From assembly GCA_964614855.1 (NCBI GenBank), contig CAZTMX010000026.1, positions 1-22,733 of the forward strand: a DNA stretch of 22,733 nucleotides. The letters run 5' to 3'. The notes under the pieces were generated by a model. That model was not told the DNA's origin and ran no database searches. It worked only from the letters and a program-made list of their open reading frames with translations. Numbering within the stretch: the first letter of the stretch is position 1; each line of letters opens with the position of its first letter. The stretch is from CAWJHE01 sp964614855 (GTDB taxonomy: Bacteria > Chloroflexota > Anaerolineae > Anaerolineales > UBA4823). Made by a program: the position numbers and the translations under genes. Shown here one piece after another: positions 8,701 through 15,388 of the stretch.

Positions 8701-9295
8701 CTGCCGGGTAGCCGTAGATGCGTTCGACCAGCCCTAGAGCTGCTTCCACGGCTTTTTCGGAGCTGAAGCGCGCCTGGGTTTGCAGCTGGAGCTGCGGCAA
8801 GGCTTCGCCGGATACGGAGCGTACACTGCGCGAGGCTTCCAGTTGGACGATCAGCTCGCCGCCCAGCACGGGGATACCCTGGTGTACCTGCTGGAAGCGC
8901 ACGAAGGAACGCCCATTTTCGTCGTCGCTCTGGCGCATCAGCCGTAATTGAGACTGAGGGTCATCCACGCCGAACAGTGGACCGTATTCCGATAGGAAAT
9001 TCAGCGCTGCTTGCTCGGCGCTGGCGCCGGCGGCAAGCGCCTTTGGCTGCGCCAGCGGTTCACCGGAGCGGCTGGTGAGAAAGCGCACCATGCCGGTCTC
9101 TGAATGGCGCTCGATTTTAAAATCTTTCAGGGGATCCTGAGAGCTGCCCGCTGCGCTGAGTGTGCTGTCATTAGCGCCTGTATCATCTGGAGCGGAACCC
9201 TGCCCGGCAGGTCTTGCCTGCACCGGCGAGAGGCCAACACCCAGTAAAAGAATGCCTGTCAAGAGGATACCGAAAAAACGCTTCAACCCACGCAT
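5771..9295 (-). CDS. Secreted M4 (thermolysin-family) metalloprotease with three beta-rich C-terminal modules
   Basis: Zinc endopeptidase of the thermolysin/bacillolysin family, exported. Residue numbers count from the upstream ATG at 9307; subtract 4 for the start used here. Order: signal peptide ending near VQA (about 31), FTP/PepSY-type propeptide (about 60-260), catalytic domain with HELTH at 373-377, third zinc ligand Glu397 in GAINESFSD (the same 24-residue distance as in thermolysin) and the M4 C-terminal helices with NGGVHHNSG (His466). The tail has two homologous LamG-like modules (about 575-757 and 965-1148; both contain VRGTP or IVRGTP, then FYINDVL and G-VG--MY) flanking a MAM/jelly-roll-like module (about 763-942; FGWYVDDLDIY). 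SYLPLVFK (953-960) is a linker motif I associate with exported Chloroflexota proteins. The start at 9295 has GGAGG five bases upstream; the ATG at 9307 has none. The added modules probably bind surface polymers (inference). Confidence 0.93.
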   Translation of the reverse strand: MRGLKRFFGILLTGILLLGVGLSPVQARPAGQGSAPDDTGANDSTLSAAGSSQDPLKDFKIERHSETGMVRFLTSRSGEPLAQPKALAAGASAEQAALNFLSEYGPLFGVDDPQSQLRLMRQSDDENGRSFVRFQQVHQGIPVLGGELIVQLEASRSVRSVSGEALPQLQLQTQARFSSEKAVEAALGLVERIYGYPAAELQSSQPELWIYNPMLLGAPGPRFSTLVWRMEVSGTQTPDVRELVLIDATLGSLVLNFNQVDSLKYRMIYDNANTYVENGLPGAGPVRVEGGLATGIYDADRAYDYSGWTYDFYMSLHKRDSIDNKGMPLVSTVRYCPSALSCPYNNAFWNGSQMVYGSGYASADDVVAHELTHGVTEHESNLFYYMQSGAINESFSDIWGELIDLAYDDSHTNDDPNVRWLLGENVPGGAIRSMSDPTAFSDPDKMTSSLYWCGTADNGGVHHNSGVANKAAYLMVDGGAFNGYTISALGPAKTARIFYEVQTHLLTSASDYQDLNSAMIQACKNLVGYADYGITDANCNEVSKAAAAVEMSKQPTLCPVSAPIQCTNYTFYNSFNSESAGWTPQSGVWASDASTYYTQGAPDTFSSSAKTSSKYGDFDFQVYLRRTGGDKANGVMVRGTPSPFGAENRWHSGYNMFYTRDGRFGVYRYDDGVSTTLVSSTLNFHPAVLTGDSWNKLRVTAQGDRLTFYINDVLVWAGVDNTYTNGYVGLNMYRDALSTGDLFQADYADLKGGTAVSLFKEDFENPVRGLWTSTANTGPNVWRYPQTDNPYDYEATYASSGFYNLWGYGIQQTSDSYIQMTQGVTLPANAYMTFNHAYSFEYPNYDGGVLEVSVNGGAWADASSLFLENGYTGNISTGFDNPLKGRSAFVYKSSGMITSRLSLSSLAGANVRFRYRIGTDSTGSGFGWYVDDLDIYTCANTNPVFERRSYLPLVFKTNTTQSFHSGFNGSSTPWKPITGDWSVSDIQLRAKSAVADRVVTASYGSQSFSNFIFSARMKRVGDTLSANRLIVRGTPDPLSASGNWDDGYLFQYISDGQYSVYKFYNGDDYEGVPWTYSSAIIPGESWNVLKVIANGTSLKFYINDVLLWSGYDSSMPSGRVGIGMYHYYDPWDVLSIDWAQLQVINTASPVEILEGVFLGIPASGGSAEMAPPLR

Positions 9296-9386
9296 ACCTG
9301 CCTCCATTTCATTCGCACCCAGAAATCGAATTTGCCAATTCCGATAAAGCCAGGACTACCCTGGATTTTAGATAACCTACCATATC

Positions 9387-9392
9387 ATTATA
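9387..9392 (-). promoter_or_regulatory. Possible -10 element for the M4 protease gene
   Basis: TATAAT is present on the minus strand about 90 bases before the protease start, in an AT-rich stretch of the divergent spacer 9296-9597. I find no good -35 at 16-18 bases, so this is only a candidate. Confidence 0.3.
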
Positions 9393-9466
9393 AATCAAAC
9401 CTGGATGCCCTGAGAAAAATTTGCACCCAGTGCCCGTTTTGTGGTTAATAATTCTTTGAAATACTG

Positions 9467-9495
9467 TTGTCATTTCCACCTTCTTGATGTATATT
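9467..9495 (+). promoter_or_regulatory. Probable sigma-70-type promoter for the homocysteine methyltransferase gene
   Basis: TTGTCA (9467-9472), a 17-base spacer and TATATT (9490-9495): each hexamer matches the consensus at 5 of 6 positions. It would give a leader of roughly 95 bases. I looked for a SAM riboswitch in the leader and saw no convincing one. Confidence 0.5.
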
Positions 9496-9597
9496 CTAGC
9501 TTGCACCGGCCGCTTGCGGTATCCAGCTGATGAGTGTGCGGCCCTGACCGCCGGGTGTCCCGGTCGTTTATTGATTATCGATTTAGAGGAGCATATG

Positions 9598-10491
9598 ATG
9601 AGCCATCCTACCTTTGTTGAGCGTATCCAATCTGGAGAACTCCTAGTCGCCGACGGTGCCACAGGGACGAACCTGCTGGCGCGCGGGCTGCCGCGCGGTG
9701 TGGTGGCGGAGACCTGGTTGTTCGAGCGCCCGGAAGCCATTTTGCAGCTGCACCTGGACTTCTTGCACGCCGGCGCGGATATCCTGTTGACCAATACCTT
9801 TGGCGCCAGCCCGCTGCGTCTGGATGCCGGAGAGGTGGGGCGCGGTGTGGTCGAAGTCAACCAGCGGGCGGTCGATGTGGCGCGCCAGGCTGCTGCGGCG
9901 CTGGAGCGGCAGGTATTCATTGCTGGCTCGATCGGTCCATGCGGAAAACTGCTTAAACCATACGGCGCGCTGGGCGAAGATGAATTGTACGCCAGCGACC
10001 TGGCGCAGGTGGAAGCCCTGGCAGCTGCCGGGGTGGATTTCCTGGTGATTGAGACGCAATTCGATCTGAAAGAAGCTGCGTTGGCTTTGAAAGCAGTAAA
10101 GACAGCCGCCCCCGGTGTACCGGTGGTGTGTTCCTTTAGCTACGATCGCGGCACGCGCACCATGATGGGCGTCAGCCCGGCGAAGATGGCAGCCCAGTTG
10201 AGCGAGCTGGGGCCGGATCTGCTGGGGATCAACTGCGGTAAGGGGTTGGATGACAACCTGAAGGCGCTGCAGGAGCTGCGCCAGGCTACGACGCTGCCGA
10301 TCTGGTTCAAACCCAATGCTGGGCTGCCCAAGGTGGATAAAGAAGGGAATACCTATTATGACCTCACCCCGCCGGAGATGGGCGCGCTGGCGCCGCAATG
10401 GGTGGCTGAGGGCGCAGCGGTGGTAGGCGGGTGCTGCGGTACCAGCCCGGAGCACCTGGCGGCGATTGCAGCTGCTGTAAAGAAGGGATAG
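9598..10491 (+). CDS. Homocysteine S-methyltransferase family protein
   Basis: The 297-residue protein is a single Hcy-binding TIM barrel like the N-terminal module of MetH or stand-alone MmuM/BHMT enzymes. It should move a methyl group to homocysteine, giving methionine. Visible features are DGATGT (19-24), TNTFGAS (65-71), GSIGPCG (110-116) and the zinc ligands Cys213 (INCG) and Cys279-Cys280 in VVGGCCGTSPEHL. There is no folate, cobalamin or activation module, so the methyl donor is unclear: S-methylmethionine, betaine, SAM, or a separate corrinoid protein. GAGGAG at 9586-9591 is six bases from this ATG; the ATG three bases earlier (9595) is a close alternative. It diverges from the protease and converges on the DUF333 lipoprotein, so it appears monocistronic. 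No terminator hairpin is evident in 10492-10560. Confidence 0.9.
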   Translation: MSHPTFVERIQSGELLVADGATGTNLLARGLPRGVVAETWLFERPEAILQLHLDFLHAGADILLTNTFGASPLRLDAGEVGRGVVEVNQRAVDVARQAAAALERQVFIAGSIGPCGKLLKPYGALGEDELYASDLAQVEALAAAGVDFLVIETQFDLKEAALALKAVKTAAPGVPVVCSFSYDRGTRTMMGVSPAKMAAQLSELGPDLLGINCGKGLDDNLKALQELRQATTLPIWFKPNAGLPKVDKEGNTYYDLTPPEMGALAPQWVAEGAAVVGGCCGTSPEHLAAIAAAVKKG

Positions 10492-10560
10492 GGCGCGCAA
10501 TTTTATTTTTCCGAGGTGTTTTTTGCAAGGATCATTGTACGGGAGGCTATTCCTGGTCAA

Positions 10561-11361
10561 TCAGGGCGCCGGTGTGAGTGCCAGGCTGGCCAGGATGGCT
10601 TCAGCCTCCTGGATGATGGACAGCGGGATATCCCGCTGTCGATAGGTTTGCGGCGGCTCATCCTGTGCATCCAGCCAAGCTGAAAGCTGCAGATCGCCAA
10701 ATGACATGTCAGAACCATAATCGACCAGCTTAATCTTTCCCTCTTCTTCCAGGAAACGACGCTGGTGTGCTTGCCCGAAGATTGTGAAAGCTCCCCGTTC
10801 GTAAAAATTACCTGAAGGCATCCCGCTGCGAAAGAGCGGTCTTTCCGTTCCGGTCTTCCAGAACCCAATAAACAGGGTGTAACCGTCACGGCTCAGGCGT
10901 ACATATTCCGCCGTTTCTTCTTCAATGCTCCAATTCGCAGGATAACCTAGCGAAAAGCCAATAGAAGGGTTTTGATAGCTGTTTTGCATGGCTAGTCCGG
11001 GTGCTGGCCCAAACTGCCAGGGGGTGCACTCTTTGCGGAAGAAAGCCCATTCATCGCATTCAAAACCGCCCGGGAAGACGCACACGCCGTATTGACCGCC
11101 GTTGGCGTCAGTGCGAATATCCAATCTACCGCCGCTCTGCTCGCAGTAGACGGATGCCGGGTTTGCCAGGTTGGCGGACCCGCCGTCTGCCTGCGGTACA
11201 CCGGTGGGAGGCACGGCAGGTTGCTGGGGGTCGTTGGGTTGGGCGGGCTGCCCTGCCGGCGCGCCTACACAGGCTGAAACAGCCAGCGCCAGGCAGATCA
11301 GCATTGTGCCAAAGGCAGCGAGGCGGGTAAGAAAGTGCGGGAAGGATTTTTGGGTCTTCAT
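10561..11361 (-). CDS. DUF333-domain lipoprotein
   Basis: The 266-residue protein has a signal peptide ending in a lipobox, AVSA-C, with Cys31, then a Pro/Gln-rich linker (32-65). Residues about 66-112 form a DUF333 domain (COG3042, sometimes labelled putative hemolysin): CEQSGGRLDIRTD, YGVCVFPGG and CDEWAFFRKEC, with four cysteines (73, 94, 102, 112) probably forming disulfides outside the membrane. Residues about 128-266 (NPSIGFSLGYPANWSIEEE onward) look like a second alpha/beta domain of the kind seen in extracytoplasmic PsbP-like proteins; that match is tentative. The start at 11361 is supported by AGGAG six bases upstream; an earlier in-frame ATG at 11433 lacks a signal peptide. The gene lies downstream of a terminator and should have its own promoter; TAGAAT on the minus strand about 75 bases upstream is a weak candidate. 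Function unknown. Confidence 0.85.
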   Translation of the reverse strand: MKTQKSFPHFLTRLAAFGTMLICLALAVSACVGAPAGQPAQPNDPQQPAVPPTGVPQADGGSANLANPASVYCEQSGGRLDIRTDANGGQYGVCVFPGGFECDEWAFFRKECTPWQFGPAPGLAMQNSYQNPSIGFSLGYPANWSIEEETAEYVRLSRDGYTLFIGFWKTGTERPLFRSGMPSGNFYERGAFTIFGQAHQRRFLEEEGKIKLVDYGSDMSFGDLQLSAWLDAQDEPPQTYRQRDIPLSIIQEAEAILASLALTPAP

Positions 11362-11454
11362 TTTTTCTCCTGTTCCGGGTTGCTCAGACTTTTGCTGCCG
11401 CTGTGCAGTGGAAGAGGGATGTTGTCTTTGCATTCTATTGGACGAAGATCAGGA

Positions 11455-11487
11455 GAAAAAAGTTCCGCCACGGGAAAGCGGCAGAAC
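11455..11487 (-). terminator. Intrinsic terminator ending the 13-gene cluster
   Basis: On the minus strand GTTCTGCCGC, loop TTTCCC and GTGGCGGAAC form a 10-bp stem (two G-U pairs), followed directly by TTTTTT. It lies 17 bases after the DUF2877 stop and insulates the DUF333 lipoprotein gene. Confidence 0.82.
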
Positions 11488-11503
11488 CTGGTTTCTGTCT
11501 GTA

Positions 11504-12418
11504 TTATTGCGCCAGGAAGTATTCCAGAAAACTTAACGCGCCTGCCAATCCGTCCAGACCAGAGGAGTGGCCTGTCTCGGCTAATTGTCTGAGCTGATAT
11601 GGTTGTACCCTCCTGCCGCTCAGGATGTCTGCCAGAATTTGTTTCAGCGTATGGTCGATTTCCCCTTGCACCGCAGCCCAGATCAAGGCGCTGCTGAGGG
11701 GGTGTGTGCGGAGTGGGGCCTGGTGGGTGATAGCTTCGATTAGGTCCTGCAAAAATTGCTGATCCCTATCTGACTGCGTATAGGTTATCGCGCGAGCTGC
11801 TATCCAACCAGCCAGGAAATCATCGCCTGCTGGTGTCAATCCGGGGCCGAGCCCCAAAAGATCATAAGATATTCTAGTTTGATTTTCGAAGTTTCCAGTT
11901 TTCTGTGCAAAAAGAAAACCAGAAACCAGTTTTCCTAAGGGTTCGCTTGCAAGGCTTTGGGTGCAGGTGGGCGGCATGATGATTTGGTGAACCGTTGCGA
12001 GGTAAGCGTTGAGGCAGTCGCTGGCCGAAAGCTGCATGTGCTGCGCTGATCCGGCTAACTGTTCTATGGTAATTCGGATGCCATTCTTATTTGCCAGGAT
12101 GCCCACGGGGATGTCCGCAAAAGGGGCGGAGGAATATAAATCGATCACTAATCCCGCACTGTCGAATTGCAGTGAGTTGTTGGTTAGCGTAGCTTCCTGT
12201 CCGTTCTGGAAGCGTTCCATGACTCTTTCCAAATCAGGCACAAAAATTGAAAATGGTCCAGGTTTGTCAACCCAGGTAAGGTAAACCACTTCGCGTTCCT
12301 TCCCAAGCAGGGTTACGCCGTGTCTATACACCCCCACCACTTTCATGCGGATGGGGGTGTATTTCGGGATTAAGCGACCTTGATGGTGGGCAAGAAGCGA
12401 CAGCGGAGAAAGCGACAT
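11504..12418 (-). CDS. DUF2877 protein (AllH family)
   Basis: The 304-residue protein carries the family signatures GLGPGLTPAGDDFLAG (189-204) and GHSSGLDGLAGAL (283-295). DUF2877 includes E. coli YlbF/AllH, reported as one of three subunits (AllF, AllG, AllH) of the carbamoyltransferase that converts oxalurate and phosphate to oxamate and carbamoyl phosphate. Both other subunit families are encoded upstream in this cluster, so the same type of complex is likely; whether its substrate is oxalurate is unknown. It is the last gene before the terminator. It begins ten bases after the DapA-like stop, with only a weak ribosome site, which suggests coupling. Cytoplasmic. Confidence 0.85.
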   Translation of the reverse strand: MSLSPLSLLAHHQGRLIPKYTPIRMKVVGVYRHGVTLLGKEREVVYLTWVDKPGPFSIFVPDLERVMERFQNGQEATLTNNSLQFDSAGLVIDLYSSAPFADIPVGILANKNGIRITIEQLAGSAQHMQLSASDCLNAYLATVHQIIMPPTCTQSLASEPLGKLVSGFLFAQKTGNFENQTRISYDLLGLGPGLTPAGDDFLAGWIAARAITYTQSDRDQQFLQDLIEAITHQAPLRTHPLSSALIWAAVQGEIDHTLKQILADILSGRRVQPYQLRQLAETGHSSGLDGLAGALSFLEYFLAQ

Positions 12419-12428
12419 GCCAGGTAGT

Positions 12429-13340
12429 TTAATCCAAATCCAATGGAAGTGCGAAATCCAATTTCTTGAGATCGTCTTTCAGTTTCCGCACTTCACCCTG
12501 GTTCAAATTGGTGAATGGACGGCGGGGGACACCCGTTTCGAGACCGCGCATTTTAATTAAGGCATGCAGGGTGGGGATATTCCGGCCAAAACCGTGCGAG
12601 ACATCTCGCAGTTTCAAGATACGATTCTGAAGCAGCATTGCTCTGGCATAATCTTTTTCAACAATAGCTTGATGCAGATCCATAACCAGCTCAGGGAAGA
12701 AATTTCCAACGCCAGTTTCGAAACCAACTGCCCCCATCATCATACTCGGCACTGCCAGGCCATCACGGATCGAGAAGACATCAAAATTTGGATTTTCCAC
12801 TGTCCGCATCACCGACCAGACCTGGTCGATGCTCAATGTTGCCTGCCCGGTGATCACACCCGCCAGACCAGCTTCTGCCAGCCGGCTAAGCACGTTCAAA
12901 GATACCTGGTTGCCGGCGAAAACAGGGCTGTCATAAACATACACCGGAATATCCACGGCATCCACAAGCGCTTTGTAATGGTTATAGATGGCTTCATCGA
13001 CTTGCTTGTAATAGATAGGCTCGACACACGAAATTGCGCTGGCGCCGGCTTTTTCCGCATGCAGAGCCAGGTCGACTGCATTGTCAGTGTCGGCTGCGCC
13101 AACGAAAACGGATACAGGAACTTTTCCTTGTGCCACATCTATCGCAATCTCTGCAACTCGTTTCCGTTGTTCGATGCGCATCAGCATCCCGGAACCGTAT
13201 ACAGCACACACGGAGATGCCGTGAACTTTACTGGTGAGGAACTCCAGATAAGCTCGCAGGGCTTTCTCATTGATTTCGCCTGTTTCGTCAAAAGGCGTGA
13301 TCGTAGGTACAACCACGCCGGCCAGTCGTTTTGTTGTCAT
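12429..13340 (-). CDS. DapA/NanA-superfamily protein lacking the Schiff-base lysine
   Basis: The 303-residue protein is a full-length TIM barrel of the dihydrodipicolinate synthase/N-acetylneuraminate lyase superfamily: GVVVPTITPFDETGEIN (8-24), the Tyr136 motif VYVYDSP, GAVGFETGVGNFFPEL (203-218). The lysine that forms the Schiff base normally sits in a GIKEA/GVKDS strand; here that strand reads AGVITGQATLS (160-170), so Ile163 replaces Lys. The GTTGE loop that binds the oxo-acid carboxylate is replaced by GSGML (49-53). The usual pyruvate-imine aldolase chemistry is therefore unlikely. The protein may be a repurposed lyase, isomerase or hydratase, or a structural partner. AGGAG precedes the ATG by five bases. 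It lies 14 bases after the 66-residue protein and ten before DUF2877, inside the AllFGH-like set. Confidence 0.88.
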   Translation of the reverse strand: MTTKRLAGVVVPTITPFDETGEINEKALRAYLEFLTSKVHGISVCAVYGSGMLMRIEQRKRVAEIAIDVAQGKVPVSVFVGAADTDNAVDLALHAEKAGASAISCVEPIYYKQVDEAIYNHYKALVDAVDIPVYVYDSPVFAGNQVSLNVLSRLAEAGLAGVITGQATLSIDQVWSVMRTVENPNFDVFSIRDGLAVPSMMMGAVGFETGVGNFFPELVMDLHQAIVEKDYARAMLLQNRILKLRDVSHGFGRNIPTLHALIKMRGLETGVPRRPFTNLNQGEVRKLKDDLKKLDFALPLDLD

Positions 13341-13354
13341 TCATACTCCTGTTA

Positions 13355-13555
13355 TTACATTAATGCGGACAGCAAATCACTAAGATCAGCATCGCCGGAT
13401 GCCGGGGGACGCCAATCGACATGGATAAAGGATGTCCCCAGTTGTTCAAATGTTTCGGCAAACATCTCCAAACCCAGGTTGATGATGTGCACTTCACCGG
13501 ACAGCAACTCAAGGATTTTGTCTGTGTCAACTTCATTTTGAAAGTTCATCATCAT
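13355..13555 (-). CDS. Small FdrA/DUF1116-associated protein (66 residues)
   Basis: Short, acidic and strongly protein-like, with VHIINLGLEMFAETFEQLG and IHVDWRPPASGD. I recall a similar pattern (IN-GLE-FAE ... VDWRPPAGG) attached to one end of FdrA-family or DUF1116 proteins in other bacteria, so this looks like that segment encoded as a separate gene, probably a small subunit or docking piece. That memory is not verified. It begins three bases after the FdrA stop. There are three consecutive ATGs (13555, 13552, 13549) and a weak AAAGGTAG site, so translation is probably coupled to FdrA and the exact start is uncertain. Confidence 0.7.
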   Translation of the reverse strand: MMMNFQNEVDTDKILELLSGEVHIINLGLEMFAETFEQLGTSFIHVDWRPPASGDADLSDLLSALM

Positions 13556-13558
13556 TTG

Positions 13559-15148
13559 CTACCTTTGTATCTTTGCGCCTGCCAGGTAGGCAGCAGCGAA
13601 CGCTGCCTCAGCATTGCTGGGGAAAACCAGGCATCCTGCTTCTTGGATGAGCCGTATTTGACGTTGCAAATCTTGTGGATCATTCTCAACACCGCAGATA
13701 TGAACAACGAACGGCAAATACCTACCGGCCTTGAGGGCGGTTTCTTTTGCCTGGTGGATCGCCGGAGCAAGGCTGCTGGCTGGATCAGGGTCGGCATTGC
13801 TCCCCAGCACAATATCCAACAGGATGGCCGTCACCTCGGGGTCTTGGCTTTCTGCCTGTATGCGCTGGATGCGAATTCCCGAGTCAATCATGGGGTGCGG
13901 CCGTCCCTTGGTAAAGCGGTCATCCCCAAGGTCGATCACCGTATGATCAGCGCTTTTTTCCCAGTTATGGATGGGCAGCACTCGCCCAAAACCTTCCCCG
14001 GCGTGGACATTCTCGAGAAAAGAAGCCAGCAGGATTGCTGTCTCATCTGCCAGGGTACCGCCGGAATACAAACCGCGCACAAATTTTTGAGCTGGAGCCA
14101 AGGCTGCCCGTTCTTGATCCAGCCCAGCGCCGTATTTTTTCACAAATTGCTCAAAATCCAAGGCCTGTGGGGGTGGTGTTTTTTGCACCAGCGCTGCGGC
14201 AAGGTCTGCGGCGTGCGCCAGGGTTTCTGCATCAAAAACCATTGAGGAAATTTCTTCACCAGGCACTACATCACGGCTTTTCTCGCTGATAAAACAAATC
14301 ACCACCGGTTTACCAAGCTGGCGGGCTTTCTCTCGCAAGTCCGCTTGCACCTGGGCATCAGGTGGCTTGGAAACGATTACGATCACCTGGGTTTGAGGGT
14401 CTCGGGCCAATGCCTGTAATGCAATTATCGATGTAGCGCCGGCAACCGCCTTGCTCAGATCGCGCCCCCCTGTGCCGATGATTTGCGAGATGCCCACACC
14501 GCGAGCAGCCAGCAGGCAGCAAATTTCTTGTGCGCCAGTGCCGCTTGCCGCTACCAGGCCAACCGGCCCTGGGTCTACCCGGTTACAAAATCCTAACGGC
14601 GTGCCGTGTATCAGCGCGGTCCCGCAATCGGGACCCATAAAGAGCAGACCTTTTTCCCTGGCAAGCGACTTAAGCTGAATTTCTTCATCAAGAGCGACAT
14701 TATCGCTAAACAAAAAGACATGCAGATTCTGTTCCAGTGCCAGCCTGGCTTCCCGCCCGGCATACTCACCAGGCGCAGAGATGGCGGCCAGATTGGCAGA
14801 AGGAAATTGACGCATCGCCGAGGCGATCGTTTTTGGCGCCACACCCAATCTGCTTACCCCAGCGGATCTGCTGGAGGATACCCCGCTAAGGAAATCATGG
14901 ATGGCGTTCTCCGCTGTCTCCATACTGGGTGGATCGCTGGCGTTGACGCCGATGCACAAGTCCCCGATACCTGCCTTCCCCAGCGAAGGATCTGCATACC
15001 CAGCATTCGCCAGGCGGGCAAGATTAGCTGGCGTCCCCATCAAAATTGCTGCCTCGAGGACGCCATCAATCTTTTCTATCTGGCTGGCCAGATGCATCAG
15101 GGATACAGAATCGCGATATGTATTCTTCTCTACCCAAACTTTTCGCAC
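13559..15148 (-). CDS. fdrA: FdrA (AllF) family protein, succinyl-CoA synthetase-like fold
   Basis: The 529-residue protein resembles E. coli FdrA/AllF throughout. It has an acyl-CoA-synthetase-alpha-like Rossmann half (GYADP, FSDNVALDEEI, MGPDCGTA at 171-178, GTGGRDLS at 225-232, VIVIVSKPP) and a second half with the family signatures RGLYSGGTLADET (358-370) and DLGDDRFTKGRPHPMID (406-422). It shows no His-loop like that of succinyl-CoA synthetase. In E. coli this is a subunit of the oxamate carbamoyltransferase complex with AllG and AllH, both of which have homologues here. The start is a GTG with GGGAG five bases upstream. It sits 16 bases after the 69-residue protein and three before the 66-residue one. 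Confidence 0.9.
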   Translation of the reverse strand: MRKVWVEKNTYRDSVSLMHLASQIEKIDGVLEAAILMGTPANLARLANAGYADPSLGKAGIGDLCIGVNASDPPSMETAENAIHDFLSGVSSSRSAGVSRLGVAPKTIASAMRQFPSANLAAISAPGEYAGREARLALEQNLHVFLFSDNVALDEEIQLKSLAREKGLLFMGPDCGTALIHGTPLGFCNRVDPGPVGLVAASGTGAQEICCLLAARGVGISQIIGTGGRDLSKAVAGATSIIALQALARDPQTQVIVIVSKPPDAQVQADLREKARQLGKPVVICFISEKSRDVVPGEEISSMVFDAETLAHAADLAAALVQKTPPPQALDFEQFVKKYGAGLDQERAALAPAQKFVRGLYSGGTLADETAILLASFLENVHAGEGFGRVLPIHNWEKSADHTVIDLGDDRFTKGRPHPMIDSGIRIQRIQAESQDPEVTAILLDIVLGSNADPDPASSLAPAIHQAKETALKAGRYLPFVVHICGVENDPQDLQRQIRLIQEAGCLVFPSNAEAAFAAAYLAGAKIQR

Positions 15149-15164
15149 AATATCTCCCGGTTTC

Positions 15165-15374
15165 TCAATCTCTATCGATGTATTGGGCGACCGGCCAGAC
15201 CCGCTCTACCTGCCGGGTGAAGGTCTTTGCATCCATATTGGCCAGTTCTTCCGCGGTAAAGATTTGCTGCAGGCGGAAAATGATATTCTTGATTTGCCCA
15301 TCCGATGGGGTAAGCCCCTTTAATTTTCTGCTTTCAGAGAAAGCTTTTTGAATGCGGTTATTCCAGGTTTCCAT
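15165..15374 (-). CDS. Small conserved-looking helical protein (69 residues), unknown
   Basis: Not recognised. The sequence from METWNNRIQKAFSESRKLKG to VERVWPVAQYIDRD is predicted mostly helical, polar and without membrane segments or a signal peptide. The ATG at 15374 has AAGGAG six bases upstream, a strong site in the 14-base gap after the dehydrogenase stop; an in-frame ATG at 15404 would overlap the dehydrogenase gene and is less likely. The strong ribosome site and tight packing between the dehydrogenase and FdrA genes argue that it is real and probably a small subunit or assembly factor of this system. Confidence 0.72.
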   Translation of the reverse strand: METWNNRIQKAFSESRKLKGLTPSDGQIKNIIFRLQQIFTAEELANMDAKTFTRQVERVWPVAQYIDRD

Positions 15375-15388
15375 GTTTTGCTCCTTGC

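Noticed and set aside
9496..9594. SAM or cobalamin riboswitch in the methyltransferase leader
   Set aside because: The leader is about 95 bases and I cannot see the conserved cores of either riboswitch.
9643..10560. A 305-codon open frame on the minus strand
   Set aside because: Antisense shadow of the homocysteine methyltransferase gene, whose zinc motif and promoter are convincing.
12564..13541. A 325-codon open frame on the plus strand
   Set aside because: It lies antisense to the DapA-like and 66-residue genes, whose proteins carry clear family motifs and ribosome sites; its own sequence is Cys/His/Arg-rich with no domain logic.
13421..14245. A 274-codon open frame on the plus strand
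   Set aside because: Antisense to FdrA, which matches its family over the full length; no ribosome site and no recognisable fold.
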